A DNA stretch of 64,000 bases, taken from positions 14,632,001 to 14,696,000 of the forward strand of contig JASFXZ010000016.1 in NCBI GenBank assembly GCA_032209605.1, written 5' to 3'. This document shows, piece by piece, positions 11,138 to 24,189 of the stretch. The first letter of the stretch is position 1, and every line of letters starts with the position of its first letter. This DNA comes from Mactromeris polynyma. Lineage: Eukaryota > Mollusca > Bivalvia > Venerida > Mactridae. Under the pieces are notes generated by a model that saw nothing but the letters and a program-made list of their open reading frames with translations, did no database searches and had not been told where the DNA came from. The position numbers and the translations under genes are program-made.

Positions 11138-14100
11138 ATGGAACAGCTCATGGAGACCGTAAGCACGATTGAAGACGACAGTTCTTTGTGTAAAGATGAC
11201 GTCATCATTGAGGATACCAATGTGACACAAGGCAATGTATGTGATTTTACTTCTGTTGTCCAATACAATTGTTTAATATTATTAATTGACTGAGAAAGTC
11301 GCTTTAATCAAAGTAAACATACCTACGTAATTTTTCATAATACTTCATAGCAACATTACGTGCAGATTCCCATCAATGGTCGTATATCAAAGTTGTATAG
11401 CAGTATAAGCGACATATCTCCATAATTTATTAATATATCAGGTTATGATCGATGCTTGGCCATCAGCGTGAATCTTGTCGTCGCCGTGCAATCATTGAGC
11501 AGTCGACAAAACGTTAATTTTTGACAAGGTCATTAGCTACTGTCCATGGCGATACATATTTGGTATACATACATACATAAAGAAAACTTACGCGCCCTAA
11601 ATATTAGGTTGACTCACCAAACATCTATTTATGATTATGGCTGTACATAGCCCCGCATACGTGTATCTTTACTACGACTTTTACACGCGACAGTATAGAG
11701 ATGTGACGTCCGTGGCTGGACTAGGCTATACGGAACACGTTAGTGTTGGGAATCAATATTTGTTATATTTTATAGTTTCGTAATTATCAATAAATGTGTA
11801 CATTATTAAATTAATTACAGTGGGAACTCCCTAATCTTGAAACTCTCCAGTCCGGAAACTTCCTTAGTCACGTTTTAGTTCCTCCAATACAACATATGCA
11901 ATAATCCCCCTCCCTACTTCGGAATCAAAGCGAATTTTTCGGTCCGGATTTTTATTTCACTCGTAAAATAAATTTCCCAAAACCGGATGATTATTTTCCG
12001 CAAAATACGTCAAATAGTATAATGACTGAGAATTGAAAGAAGCCCTAATAATTCTAATTGCCTCGGGATGTAGATCATTAAACGTTATCGTCGTATTCAT
12101 TCAGTTTTGAGGGGAACAAGGCAAGAACTACTATTAGGTGTACTCATTATGTAAACAATACTTCAAGAACAATAAGATAGATAATGTAAAACACGCGGTG
12201 GTAATATTTTAGCGATTAAGGGATGAGCAGTAAGACTAATGATAAACGTCTCCATTGGGTACACAAATCACAATTCAAAATGTTTGCCCTAGATCATTAT
12301 TTGTCTCAACGAAAAATATTTTGAAATGAGACTATGGTGCATAGTTTTCAAGAATGGCATTTGAACATATATCGTACTATGTGCATATCTGGTGGTAACG
12401 TCGCGAAACTTATGTTCAGGTATGTTTGGAATCATTTGACATGTTTTATGATTCATTGAAAGATCTGCTTGAGAATGATATATGAACCGAATTGCATTAT
12501 GATATTTTACATATAGATGACTTCAGATATCAACTAGTATTTACCACAGTATGTACTTTGCATATCGCACTGCACATCTTCCCTTTAAGAAAGGGGCAAA
12601 CATATATTGGTCTATATAACTAGTACTTTTGATAAAGGAATAAAATTTTCAAGTTTACATAAGTTTTGTAAAAAAAAGTAGCTTAAATTTCCTGATTCTG
12701 CAAAGTCGAATGCATTCAGACATTATATATTACGTCGTGTTAACGCGAACATCCTCTAGCAAACGTATTCAAATTACTGAAAGAATGTATTGCCTACGGA
12801 CATTCAATGGAGGAATCCTCTCCGGCCCGGAATCTCCTCTAATCCGAACTTTATAGTTTGTCCGAAGAGTGTTCGGATTAGGGAGTTTCCACTGTAATTG
12901 TTTTCTTTTCAGGACGTGGTCGAGACTTCGTTGCCTCAATGTTTGTCAAACATTGCAGATGGATATTCGAAAACTCACGGCACGTTCATCAGCTGGGAAA
13001 CAGATGTAAACCTTGACCCGCCGAAGTCATGGAAAGAACAGGTGAGAAAAATATCCTGGGTTTTGAATTCACAATTCCTAAACGATTAGGTGATATTTAC
13101 AAACTTGACAATAAATAGAGTGTGGATGAGTCAATACAAAATTAATGGTGTACAAGTTTTCGTTAAAATTAATATGTACATTGTATCAATATAAACGAAA
13201 TATTTATTTCCGTTAGCAATTCAGTAATGTTGAGCTACCTTGCTATACAAGCAATCACTTTTCACCATCTTCGCTGGTCTAATGTAACGAGTGTTTTGTC
13301 AGTTTAGATTAAATGGACTCTCCAAAATATATTTATAATCATTCTTGTGAATAACTACACTCATTATCGTTGGCGAATTATAGTCATATTCAATCACATA
13401 TTTTCAATAAAATGACTAAGTTACATGAAGTTGAATATACACCCCATATACGCTTTGAATAGAGCTCTATTTGAATCACTTTCCATTCGTTCCCGTACAA
13501 ATTCTTACGTGTTTTAGCAAATCCTTGAAATATAAAAACAATTTTGTCACATGAAGCTTCTTTTCAATAATGCATGCGGAGATTACTCTTATTCGATTTC
13601 TCCTTTGCAAAACTTTGGTATTGTGTTAGGATATAAATCATCTTCTTTGATGACTCTAGTTATGTTTCAGAGTCAGTCAAATGGATACGGTCCCCTTCCA
13701 ACATATGTTACGTTCTTTCTGTGCAAAAAAAGTTCCGGTTCTTTTACCAAAGGTAAACAGTAGTTTTTGCCTTTTATATGATCCGATTGTTATTTTCTTA
13801 CCAGACACCAGAAGGAGACAAATACCTCAAAGATTACTGGAATTCACTACAGTACACACTATATGAGACAGACCATCGTGAGACTGTTGACAGAACTGGT
13901 AAACCAAGAGTTCTTCAAAACAAAGAACATGTGAACGTGGTTTTCTTGTCGTCTCCTGTCAAGTGTATTGGGATCCTTTTGGAAGGCAAGCAAATACATA
14001 TTGAAAAGGATGGGTATATCATTGGACATTTGGCTTTCGATTTAGACATCGTATTGTAATACAAACTCCCCTATAAGCGCTCTTCAAATAATAAGATTTC

Positions 14101-17100
14101 CCCTCTGCTTGTCATCATTAATTCTCCATAGTTGTCCTTTATGGTCGACCAGGTCATTCCGTGCGCCCCTGTTCCTTTGCGCGTTTGCCCTTGTGCCTCC
14201 TCAAATGCCTGGCGTTTTATGGACTGTTGTTTTCCCGGAGGTCTGTGTCGGGAGGCATAATATTATTAATGTGGCGTACCTCGTAGCTTATTGTAACTTA
14301 GTGTCTCTTTTACAGCACCAGCCAGTTTCACTTCAGCATTAGTTGTCATCGCCATTTTAAATTTGGATAGGGTTAAAGGACATGACGAGGCCGTAACTTA
14401 GTTGCCGCGACCAATCAAAAACAAAAATGCGGCCCTCTTAAGTTACGGAAACTGGAGCTAATTATGTCAGTGACTTTTATTTTACTTTCATTCCTAGGAG
14501 GGAAACAAGTCCCTGGCGGATTCCACCTTGTTATGTCTCCATCGTGGTTGTCTAAAACACCAGTAAACGAAGATGGAACACTGTCAAAACTATGGCTACA
14601 CAAGTCGATATCCTTTCACGAAAACGGAACTACTTTCATTGACGAATACACGCCCCCAAGACCAGTAACTTACCTAGCGAACTACTTTACGAATTTTGTT
14701 ACCGGTGGACATAGAAACGACGGTGCTGCTATAGAGGTTTGGTGCTTGCGTCTAGTACTGAGTCAGTTTGATTGTTTCAGGTTTTATGTCGTAATTTCCA
14801 AAAATAGTTTAGTTATAAACGGCTGTCAGTTGATATTTCCCGATTCACCAACCCGTTCTAACCTGGTCCGCCACAAGCAACTGACAACTTCTCCACATTA
14901 ATCCGAGTAAAGAAATGGAGGACAAATGACTTTGGATGCATTATCAAATCAAGCTGTTACGGAAGAACATACGCCTCGCCCGAGTAGCATACCCACGACT
15001 TCTACATTACTAGTCGGGCGCTTAACCAACTGAACTAGTATATAATAATTTTATGAGGGTTAATGTCTGTACTCAAAGATCAATATGATAGTGTATGTTA
15101 AACTATGTTTGCACAAACACATCCACTTACAAAGGTAAAAGATGAAATATTACGTGATAATATCATGATTCTGTTCATTAATTTTCTGCAAAACTGTTTG
15201 TCATGTTCATAATCTTACACAATGAAATATTATTTAACTAATAATCTCACTCGAATTAGATCATCTTTATTATTTATTTTTCTTTATTATTAATTTGTGT
15301 CTACATTTACAGAAAGACATTGACTGTCCAATGAGTAGTTCAATAAAGCTTTGTGAAATGGCTAATGACAAAGTTTGGACACGTGACATCATGGCGTCAG
15401 TTGGCATGGAAATACCAATCACATTGGCACTGAGGAAAAGTCCAAAGAGGACGTTACTTTGCGGAAGTACGGATCTGAAATACAAAGACTTCTCCACCTA
15501 TACGTCTGATAACAGAATGGAACTTGAAGTAGAAGTGGCGAAATTCTGCGAAAAACTGAGAAACAATGGCATTAGAAAGGTATGGATTGCACAATGTGGT
15601 AAACTTATATAAAATTAGTACAATCTTGGAATCGATAAAAAGTTTAATGAATATAGTTAAGAATAGTTTATATTGTTTGTCTACAGCAAAAAAAGCTGTG
15701 ATACCCATTTGGGACGTACCTGGTTGCATCATGTATCTCTTACCTGTTTAGTGTTTACAGTCTGTTTCCATTCCTAGGTTGTTGTGAAACCTTCAGGACA
15801 TCAGTTTCTAGGAAGTACAGGTGCATCATTCCATGACGTCAATGAAGCCATGGAAGTGGTAGATGCTGCTGAGGCACTCCTTGTGGAAATCGACAATGGC
15901 TGCTCTGTGTTGATAGAGGAATTCATCGAACCACCAACTTCGTTAAAATCTAGTAAACTATTTGTTTTTCTCTGTCGAGCGTTGTATTTGTTTTTAAAAA
16001 CAACCTTTATTGATATATTTGATACTATTTTGAATATTGTATATAAAGAAATTAATTAGTATTCAAAGATATTATATATTTTGGACAATATATCAGTATG
16101 GCGAAATAAAGACTTTAAATAGATATTGAGTCATCACACTGATAAGGATATCTTTACTTAAATTTGCTTCAGTAGAATAACATAATTTATATTTATGACA
16201 TTATTATCCCATGTAGATCCATATTCAAGAAGTTTACGTTTAACGATGTCAGTTTGTAAAATTTGAGTAAAAATTGTATTATAAATGGCGACGAAGGATA
16301 TTACAAAATTCCCGCAAACGAGGACGTGCTGGAAGATAAGTTGATTAAGAGTACTAGAATAATAGTCCTGAAAGGAAGATCGTGCTTAGTTAATCATAAA
16401 TTGGTGAATCATTGATAAGCGACTGATGGGAAGATGGGAGTATTTCATTGATTCTCGGTAAATTAATGAAAAGCTACTGATTTGAATTTGGTACAGAATG
16501 GATCAAAGATAAATAACTGGTTTTTAGTTGTACTCATTATAACATTGAAATGTCATTAGTATACGTATGCTATTAAGTTATATATCAATTTAATAGATTC
16601 GTTTTAGGTAATGTAAAATTCTAATGATAACAAACGACATCATTTTAACAATATAAACTTGATCCGTCTTACGAGTGAAAACCTCAAGATATTCAACACT
16701 TGAGTAATGGTTTAAGCTGCGAACAATTTCCCCGCGAAGAGGTTACTATCGTTGCATAAATTTGGAAACCGTAAATAATACATTATTATTTATCATTCAT
16801 AAGAGAAACAGTAATGTGTTAAACATTAGTCTAATTCATTCACGCTGTTATTCAGTGTATAATATATATAGGGTGTAAAAATATTTTTCACAAGTTCGAA
16901 TTTAGATAAAATTAGAATGATGCTGTGCACAATGATTTTATTTTGCATAGTGAAAGATACTGCTTTTTCATGAATTTCTGTTTTATTCAGAACTCTTTTT
17001 CGTTGAAGTAAACTATTGATTCATAACAATATAGATGGAAAGGACATTCAGAAAGATATTAACATTCAAACTTCGTGAACAAACTTTTCAACGACCTGTA

Positions 17101-20100
17101 GTGGTAGAGGACTGACCCATGCTCCGATAGCCTTGAGATCTTGTCCAGCCCCGAGTGAGGTTAAAATGTGAACTTCACAACTCCTGAATTAGGCATGAGT
17201 TCTAATTCTAAAACCAGGAAGAAGTCATCGAGAGTGCTTAATTAAAGTTGTAAACATGTTTCACTATCGATGTAAAATCAAACAAAACTCAAATAAAATT
17301 ACTGAATTGTATGAACTCATGACATGAACTCGATATACTTTTATCACATTGTGCTTTCTTGTTTATAAAAACTTCAAATATCCCTAGTACTGGATTACGG
17401 AATGTAAGTGCAAGTTTGATATGGCGTTACTGGATTTCATTATATTATTATGTTAGTAATCAGTAATAGTTATTGATTTTTAGGTTCAAAAGAGACTCCT
17501 TTGTGTGTTGCTGATGAAGATGTAGGAGTCCGTGTCCGTGCGACCGTCTGTCGGGACTATGACAACACACTTGTAACAACATTGGTAGAACAAATTACAT
17601 TAATCACTCTCATCACTTTTAGATGATATTCTTTGATTTTTAACATTTAGACATAAAGACGGACACATACTTACCTCAAATCGGCAGATATATTAAAGTT
17701 TCGTGATCCCGTACACAAGGAGTTCGAAGCTTATTTGAGTCATTTGAGTCAGAAATATATTATTGTGTCTTGAAGACAACCAGCTGATTTCCGGAAGGTC
17801 GATAGTTCTACTCAGCTATCTTCAGTATCTAAATGTTATTCAGAGAAGTAACTTCGGTCTTCCTATCCATATAAGCTGATCATATGACATTCAAGTTTTT
17901 TCCAACTATGTTAGAATGCACTGCTCTTTGAGTATTAGATAACGTTCTCGTTACTTAACCTAGAAGTATTCGAGTCAAACCTAAATTATACTATTAATTT
18001 TCCACAGATTTTATATTCCCATGGAATAATTCTACTTTTTTGTTACCATGGAATGTATCCGTATTTATTATTTTACATTTTAGATTAACTGTAATATTGG
18101 GAACAAAAATTTACCAATTTACGGAGGCAACGCGGTATATCAGACCCTAGAATCTACGTTCCTATACTACAACATCCATGACAAATCATTAATAAGAGAT
18201 TTGGAACGCGATATTCGAGTAAAGAGTGCAAATGTAATGAAAGGAATCATCGATCGAGAAAGTTTGCTGTCCGCAGCGGAACAAGTCTCATTTATGGGAC
18301 AGACTGTCGTGATAGGTAATGCCAGAGCACGTTTACTTCCGTGTAATATAGCAGGGTTGGAACTGTTAAATGACGACAACACCAAGTTTGAAGCAGATTT
18401 TGCGAGCATTTCAAAATGTGCTTTGATCTTTCGCTATTGTTTTTGATCGCCTTCCCTGCGTGTACATCCTGGACTAGTTAATCTTGTTTTGTCCTCATGC
18501 ACTTGCGTGAACATCCTCTCATATATGAGTCTGGGTTTGTCTAGAGAAGTTCTGATTTATGCTGTCTGATGCCTTTTTTGATGTGTACAGTTGCACATTT
18601 TTCCCATTATGAAGATATTTTTATGTCTTCACCTCAATGTGTTTTCTCTCTTTTCAATTCTTTATAGTGGCCATCATTTCCAAGAATTATTTTTGGTAAA
18701 TGCCAAAAGATAGAATGTCCAGTTTAGAATTTCTGCAAAACTAAAATACTCGAAATTATCAGTACTTAAACTTTATACAACGATGCTGTACCCCTTCCAC
18801 TTGTCATAGTTGAGGAATGAGAATGATGTATGAAATGTAGTAAAAATAGTACAGTAGGAAAGGATTCCTTTATTAAGACGATGTTTCCCACCACATATTC
18901 CTAGTGTAAGAAATAAAAATTGGGAGTAACTATAGAATAAAATTCATTTGTTTTTAGGTCACATTTCACGTTTCCTCCTTTTATATCTATCGTGTGTCGT
19001 TCTGAACGTGACCCACCCTGCTCTGCAATCTTTCACTTGTATTATATATTATAATATATTTAATAAGTACAAAGGCGAGGGAAACTGAAAAAAACCCATT
19101 TCATTTTCATTCCAGGAATCGATATCATTATAACCGATAAATCGGGAAAGCTTAAGCCAGTGGGTATAGATGTTAATGTACATGATTGTTCCATCAACAC
19201 ACATGCGTTTGACTTCATGTCGAACCTGTACCTTAAAGCATCAGGTCACAGTAGTCAGCACATATACGATGCACATCAGTACATCCATAGTTCAAAAATG
19301 AAGACATCCGATCATTCAACTAATGGAACAATTTTACAAAAAATATTTTCATTACATCAAGATTCTCAAATGAATGAAATTGAAATGGTTTCAAATGAGA
19401 ACCTGGAAACTCCTTCGAGCAATGGAGAACGTCAAAATAATTTACAAGAACTACGGTACCGGAGCGGAGATACAATGGGGAGAAGTGTTAGACCACTTGT
19501 CAGGAATATGATAGCCAGGTCTCAAAATTATATGATGCAAGGAAAGCGTATTCTGATAGTTGGGGCTTGTGGTGTTAGCAAAATGAGTATTTGGCAAGAA
19601 GCAAAAAGGCATGGAATCGAGGTATGTGACATTACTTGGGTTCCCTGAATTTGAAGCTTTTGTGAGGTGGTATTCTATTTTGATTCAAAACGATCATTGA
19701 GTTGTTTAATAACTAATACCTACGATTTATTACTAATTCAGTTTCGAAGTCATACAGGTCATTTGGTTCTTGAAACAAATTATCAAGTGTTCATGAACAA
19801 GTAGTTGACTCCGTTTGTAAATATCAGCTATTTTAACAAGCAGACTTTTAATATGCAGACTTCCAAGATAAGAATTGAGTCATATACAGTACGAGTACAG
19901 ACAAGTAAATTGTTTTCATAATGTCTTCATTTCATATCAAAATAACAAAGTGAAGCACATGGGAAGGAAGGCCATGTTCATCAAACAGGGCCTCCTATCC
20001 TTATACGCCCCCATACTGCGAGTGAATTCCACTGCCGTTACATTCACAGGCTGCTTAATAACCAACTCTCTTTAATACCGGATGCTTATTTTGATACCTT

Positions 20101-23100
20101 CATAGTTTTCACCGATGAACACATGTCGATTCGCCTATCTTAATATAGAAACATATCAGTTGTGGTCTAGTTATAAAGCAGAGGATGGTTATGATAATAT
20201 CGGAATAAGCCCTGGCGCCGGGGGAGAGTTAGATTGCAATAAGTGAAGAATTTGGAGGGGCACATAATAACAAAGGCGGGTATGAGGAACAAGACTCGAC
20301 CTAGATCAATTTTACATGAAAACAACATAAGCTACGCACAACCTTAAAACAACAATCTCACTTCTTTTTTTTATTACAAATCATATTAAACATCTTCTGC
20401 AGGTCATATTAGTAGACCCTGACCCTAACCATTTCGCTAAAGACGAAGTATACAAGATGCTGCACTGTGACTTTGACGATCACAATCAAGACTTCACACA
20501 TGCACGTGATATATGTCACCAGTTACAGATGCTTGGTGAGAAGGTTATCGGATGTTTAACATTTTGGGATGACTGTGTACCACTTGCTGCTATCCTTAGT
20601 GAAATGCTGGGAACAAAAGGTTTGTGTGTGATGTAGTTTTTAAGTTACCAATTTCCGTTAAGACAATTTTGAGTGCGCGTGTAGAGAATGGTTGGTACCT
20701 AATTCTACTTGTTCAATTGCATAGTTATATGCTTTTTCCATCCCTTTATATCCTTTTTTGTATGTTTAAACACCTGACTCCATATAAATTTCGGACATTA
20801 ATACTGTAAATGCATTTTACGAATTAGAGTTTTTAGTTGCTACATGATTTGGCATGTTACTGAAAGTTTTAATTTATTATTTAACCAGTGGAGTGCTATT
20901 ATATGTTTGACGGTTGGCTGTACGGTCGAAATAGCAAACAACATTGAAATAAGAAATGAAACATTCTCGTATTTGTATGAAGACAGATGCAATTGTTTCT
21001 ATGTTCTATATCATCATTGTTACTTGTTGGCACTTGGAATTACAGATGACAATTTACGTCTGTTATATTGTATTTTCCACTCAATATTCTATTTGTTTCA
21101 TTATTGCTTCAATGGAAATGTTATGAGTACTGTATTATGAGTTATATTTTGTTCATCAACAATACTATTGTGCACGTAAAATGATAGTGTTGCCATTGAC
21201 CAATGTATAATATTTCGTTAGATTTGACTATATTTCCATGACTACATAAAGCTTCAATTTGATGGTCAGTAACAGTTAGACTTTGAAAAAGATACCATGA
21301 AACCATTTTACTGTATGGATTACATCTACTCTCTTGTGTAGGTACAAGTTATAAAGTTGCATTGACTGTAAAGAAGAAGAGTAGAACACAGAATGCATTA
21401 TGTATGCGTACTGGTGTCATACCTCATTGGCCTAGAACTTTTCAGTACGCAACACCGTCATTTCATCTCACTTCCTATGGCGATATCGAGTCAGCTGTAA
21501 AAAGGTATTGATTTATGTAATGATACGGTCGGGCGAATCGGCATGCTTATTGCTGCATAGTTGTCTGATCACAATGACTTCTTCGGTTAAATCTTGGGAT
21601 GATAAATGTGTCTTTGAGCTTGAAAGCTAGCCTAAAATGACTTCCAGATCTTCTCTGGCTTATCGAGTCTCGATTTTTTAATAAGAACATATTTTCATTT
21701 CTTGTAACATATATTTTATTTAGGTTTTTAAATTCATTTAAGGCAATGGAACCTTCAACAGTGTTGTTGCTAACCATCTACATATACATATTTGATAAGA
21801 TTTTCAAGCAACATAGAACAGTACTATTTAAATTTCAAGGTTATAAAGAGAACGGCCACCTTAAAGAACAGGACGTCTCCACACAGATCATGTGTGTCTA
21901 AAAGAATCTTACTGTATTCGCTTTTTACAAAAAACATTTTTACGTATAGATTCCAAATAAATAACAAGGCCGTATCTTACAGAATTAATTTTCCGGCATT
22001 TCTTAAACTGGAACATGGTACAGCTGCGTTTGCTGCATCAGTAGTTAACAGTGAAGAAGAGCTTACCAAGACATACAAATACATTTCGAAGAAGCTGACA
22101 TCTGAAAAAGATTTTCCAGGGATTGGACTTGGCTACGATAATTCCATGGTTGTCATGGATGTTATTGGCGGTTCAGAGCACGACATCGATATCATCATGT
22201 ACGATAGAAAGCTTGTAGGTGCCTTCATTTCCGACGAAGGACCAACCAACTATCCACATTTTGTAGGTATGAATAGTTTTCATATACAGAATTTAGCATC
22301 AGAGGTTATTTACCAGTTCAAATTTATGTTGTTTCTACGTGTGTGCCGAGAAAACGACGCATGTATTCAATCAAATGTTTCCAACATTTTTGTCATTCCC
22401 GACTGAGAACCAAATAACTGCCCGCAGGTTAAAGGTATGAAACGTGATTTTTATTTGGACTTGTATTTCCTTTAGGGTCGGAAAGTTTTCGTAAAGTCTG
22501 CGATACTTTTACAGAAGTTCATAGACTATTAACAGGAAATGACTACGCAAGACAGGTTGATTTAAGCAAATAACTACAATATCATCGGTATAATATTATA
22601 AACACGCTGAGTATTACAATTTAATAAGTGTTATTTTGTATTGATTTCAAATAATAAGAAAATATGTATTACACTGTTATACTAGTATTGTTTATTATTA
22701 TGATGCAATTTCTAAGTTCTATGTTATTAATAATTTCATTGTATGTATAATATAGAATAATAGATAATTCAAATGAAAATTTCTGAATCACATTTTCAGC
22801 AACCTCGGGAACTATGCCATCAACTTTACCAGAAGACGAGCAAGCACAGCTTATGACAGCTGCTTACCAATGCTGCACCGAAATCGGTAGATGACTATGA
22901 TACGCTCCATTTTTTTAACCAATTATTTTAATTTACCGACGATGATAATGTTTATATGATTTGTTCATTTTATTGATTAATTGAAATAATAAAGATAAAA
23001 TAAGATGATTAATATAATAATTGATTCTATAATTAATCTACGTACATGTATGCATCGACATCTAAAATACATTTTATATTTATAGTTTTGCTTTTCGTTT

Positions 23101-23762
23101 ACAATCCTCGAATTTTTATTTGATAGTATTTACCAAAATAGAAAATACGATACATTTAAAGTGAAATTAAACGCATCATGATGAAAAAAATAAGCTCTTT
23201 TAGCACTTGACCAATATAGTTGGAGCATTTGTAAAATGGTTACTTATTTTCAGGTCTGTCCAATGGAACCTTTAATATTGAGATGAAAATGACTAACATG
23301 GGTCCAAAATTGATCGAAATTAACGCCAGAATGGGAGGTTATTATCGACGAGATTGGATCCGAGACGTTTATGGAGTCGATCTGATGTTGTGCGCCAAGA
23401 TGATATCAGCCGGAATAAAACCATACGTCCCAAAACATCCACCTAATAATCATCTTATGGGGATCATGTTGGTGCCGTCTCATCATGATCATCTTTTTAG
23501 AGATGATAGTTTCTTTAACGCCATGAAATCACTGCCGAATGATTGTGACATCATTTTCAAACAGCTTACTGACTCGTCTCCAGTTGTGCTTGATCAATAT
23601 GAAGAACCATTTGCCAATATAACTGTTAGAGGATCGTCCGTAACTGATGCTAAAGATAAAATAAAACATATTTGCAAGAAACTTAATATTGATAATGCGA
23701 ACTACAATGTTGATTGCTTTTTAAAACATTTTTCAGACCGAGATGAACTAATAAATTCATAG
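11138..23762 (+). CDS. CARNS1: Carnosine synthase-like gene B, complete, 14 exons
   Basis: Predicted 1062-residue double ATP-grasp ligase. Exons: 11138..11236, 12913..13041, 13805..13985, 14498..14736, 15313..15579, 15778..15952, 17484..17584, 18084..18315, 19116..19621, 20403..20619, 21342..21504, 21983..22266, 22800..22886, 23254..23762. The N-terminal half (about residues 217-500) is itself ATP-grasp-like: VVVKPSG, LIEEFIEP, RATVCR, then GIDVN (Asp493, Asn495). A variable linker follows, then GKRILIVGACGVSK (617-630), a Rossmann-like pre-ATP-grasp segment, and the catalytic half with KLEHG, GIGLG and IEIN (Glu915, Asn917). The exon 3 donor is GC. Oddities: Cys626 in the glycine loop and Ile692 where the other copies have Asp. 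The start Met is the first in a conserved exon but has a weak context. By family knowledge it makes a beta-alanyl or related dipeptide in the cytosol; the substrate is inferred. Confidence 0.9.
11818..12894. mobile_element. 1.08-kb TIR element in intron 1 of gene B
   Basis: The left end CAGTGGGAACTCCCTAATC and right end GATTAGGGAGTTTCCACTG are inverted repeats, flanked by TA at 11816-11817 and 12895-12896. Further inside, CCGAAC words and CGGAAT words also pair. No long open frame, so non-autonomous. The same insertion is in gene C (33749..34772), while gene D intron 1 shows the uninterrupted site TTAATTGTTTTC. TA duplication fits a Tc1/mariner or pogo type. It ends 18 bp before exon 2. Confidence 0.88.
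13986..13991 (+). promoter_or_regulatory. GC-type 5' splice site of intron 3, gene B
   Basis: Exon 3 must end at GAAG so that frame and phase join GGKQVPGG of exon 4, as in gene D, where the donor is GTAAGT. In gene B the intron begins GCAAGC. Reading through instead adds a short tail and then a stop. Confidence 0.75.
14120..14345 (+). repeat. Dispersed repeat in intron 3 of gene B
   Basis: Contains CATTCCGTGCGCCCCTGTTC, CTTGTGCCTCCTCAAATG, TTATGGACTGTTGTTTTCCC and GGAGGTCTGTGTCGGGAGGC. Same family as 36030..36245, 53280..53465 and, more weakly, 7485..7760. Unclassified. Confidence 0.55.
14958..15042 (-). repeat. tRNA-derived SINE fragment in intron 4 of gene B
   Basis: On the minus strand it reads TAGTTCAGTTGGTTAAGCGC, a good box A (tRNA D-arm), followed by CCGACTAGTAATG and a decayed box B. 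Gene C has the same insertion (about 36868..36958); gene D lacks it. Too degenerate to be a working tRNA. Confidence 0.5.
17090..17200 (+). repeat. Possible tRNA-derived SINE fragment in intron 6 of gene B
   Basis: CCTGTAGTGGTAGAGGACTG resembles a box A (D-arm) sequence, followed by CCGATAGCCTTGAGATCTTG and AGCCCCGAGTGAGG. The same block sits in gene C near 39043..39150. Weak evidence, based on word resemblance only. Confidence 0.35.
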
Positions 23763-24189
23763 TACCCAGTGTTCCTGAGGGCATGAAATCTATCACGTGT
23801 GTCCTTAGATGTATGAACATAGGAATTTCACAGATGAAGATAATAACTTCACAGAATACCAGTAATAACTGTGTTATCATTCGAGTAAAATACACAATTA
23901 CAAAAGCGAAAGTTCAGTTAACCAAATAATTGTGGAGTTATCAATTGTGTATCTGTATTGGAATAATGTTAGTTTAGATTTTTGACTTAAATATTTAAAA
24001 TTTGAAAAAAATGTTATGTTTTGCGTGAGGAAAACATTTTAAAAATGAAATGATGTGTATATGTTTATGTATTGGAAAAGACTTTTGTTGTGCAAACAAT
24101 TTCAAAATTTTCGACATCACGTCAATTGAGATCAGTTGTAATATGTGTATATTGTTATACATTTCCAGTTTTCTGTAAATGCTTTTTAC

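Noticed and set aside
11818..12894. Autonomous transposon with a transposase gene
   Set aside because: No open frame of meaningful length on either strand; only the terminal repeats and TA sites identify it.
14464..14901. A continuous 145-residue protein starting before exon 4 of gene B (same at 36371..36808)
   Set aside because: Only 14498..14736 is conserved with gene D. The rest is intron read-through on both sides.
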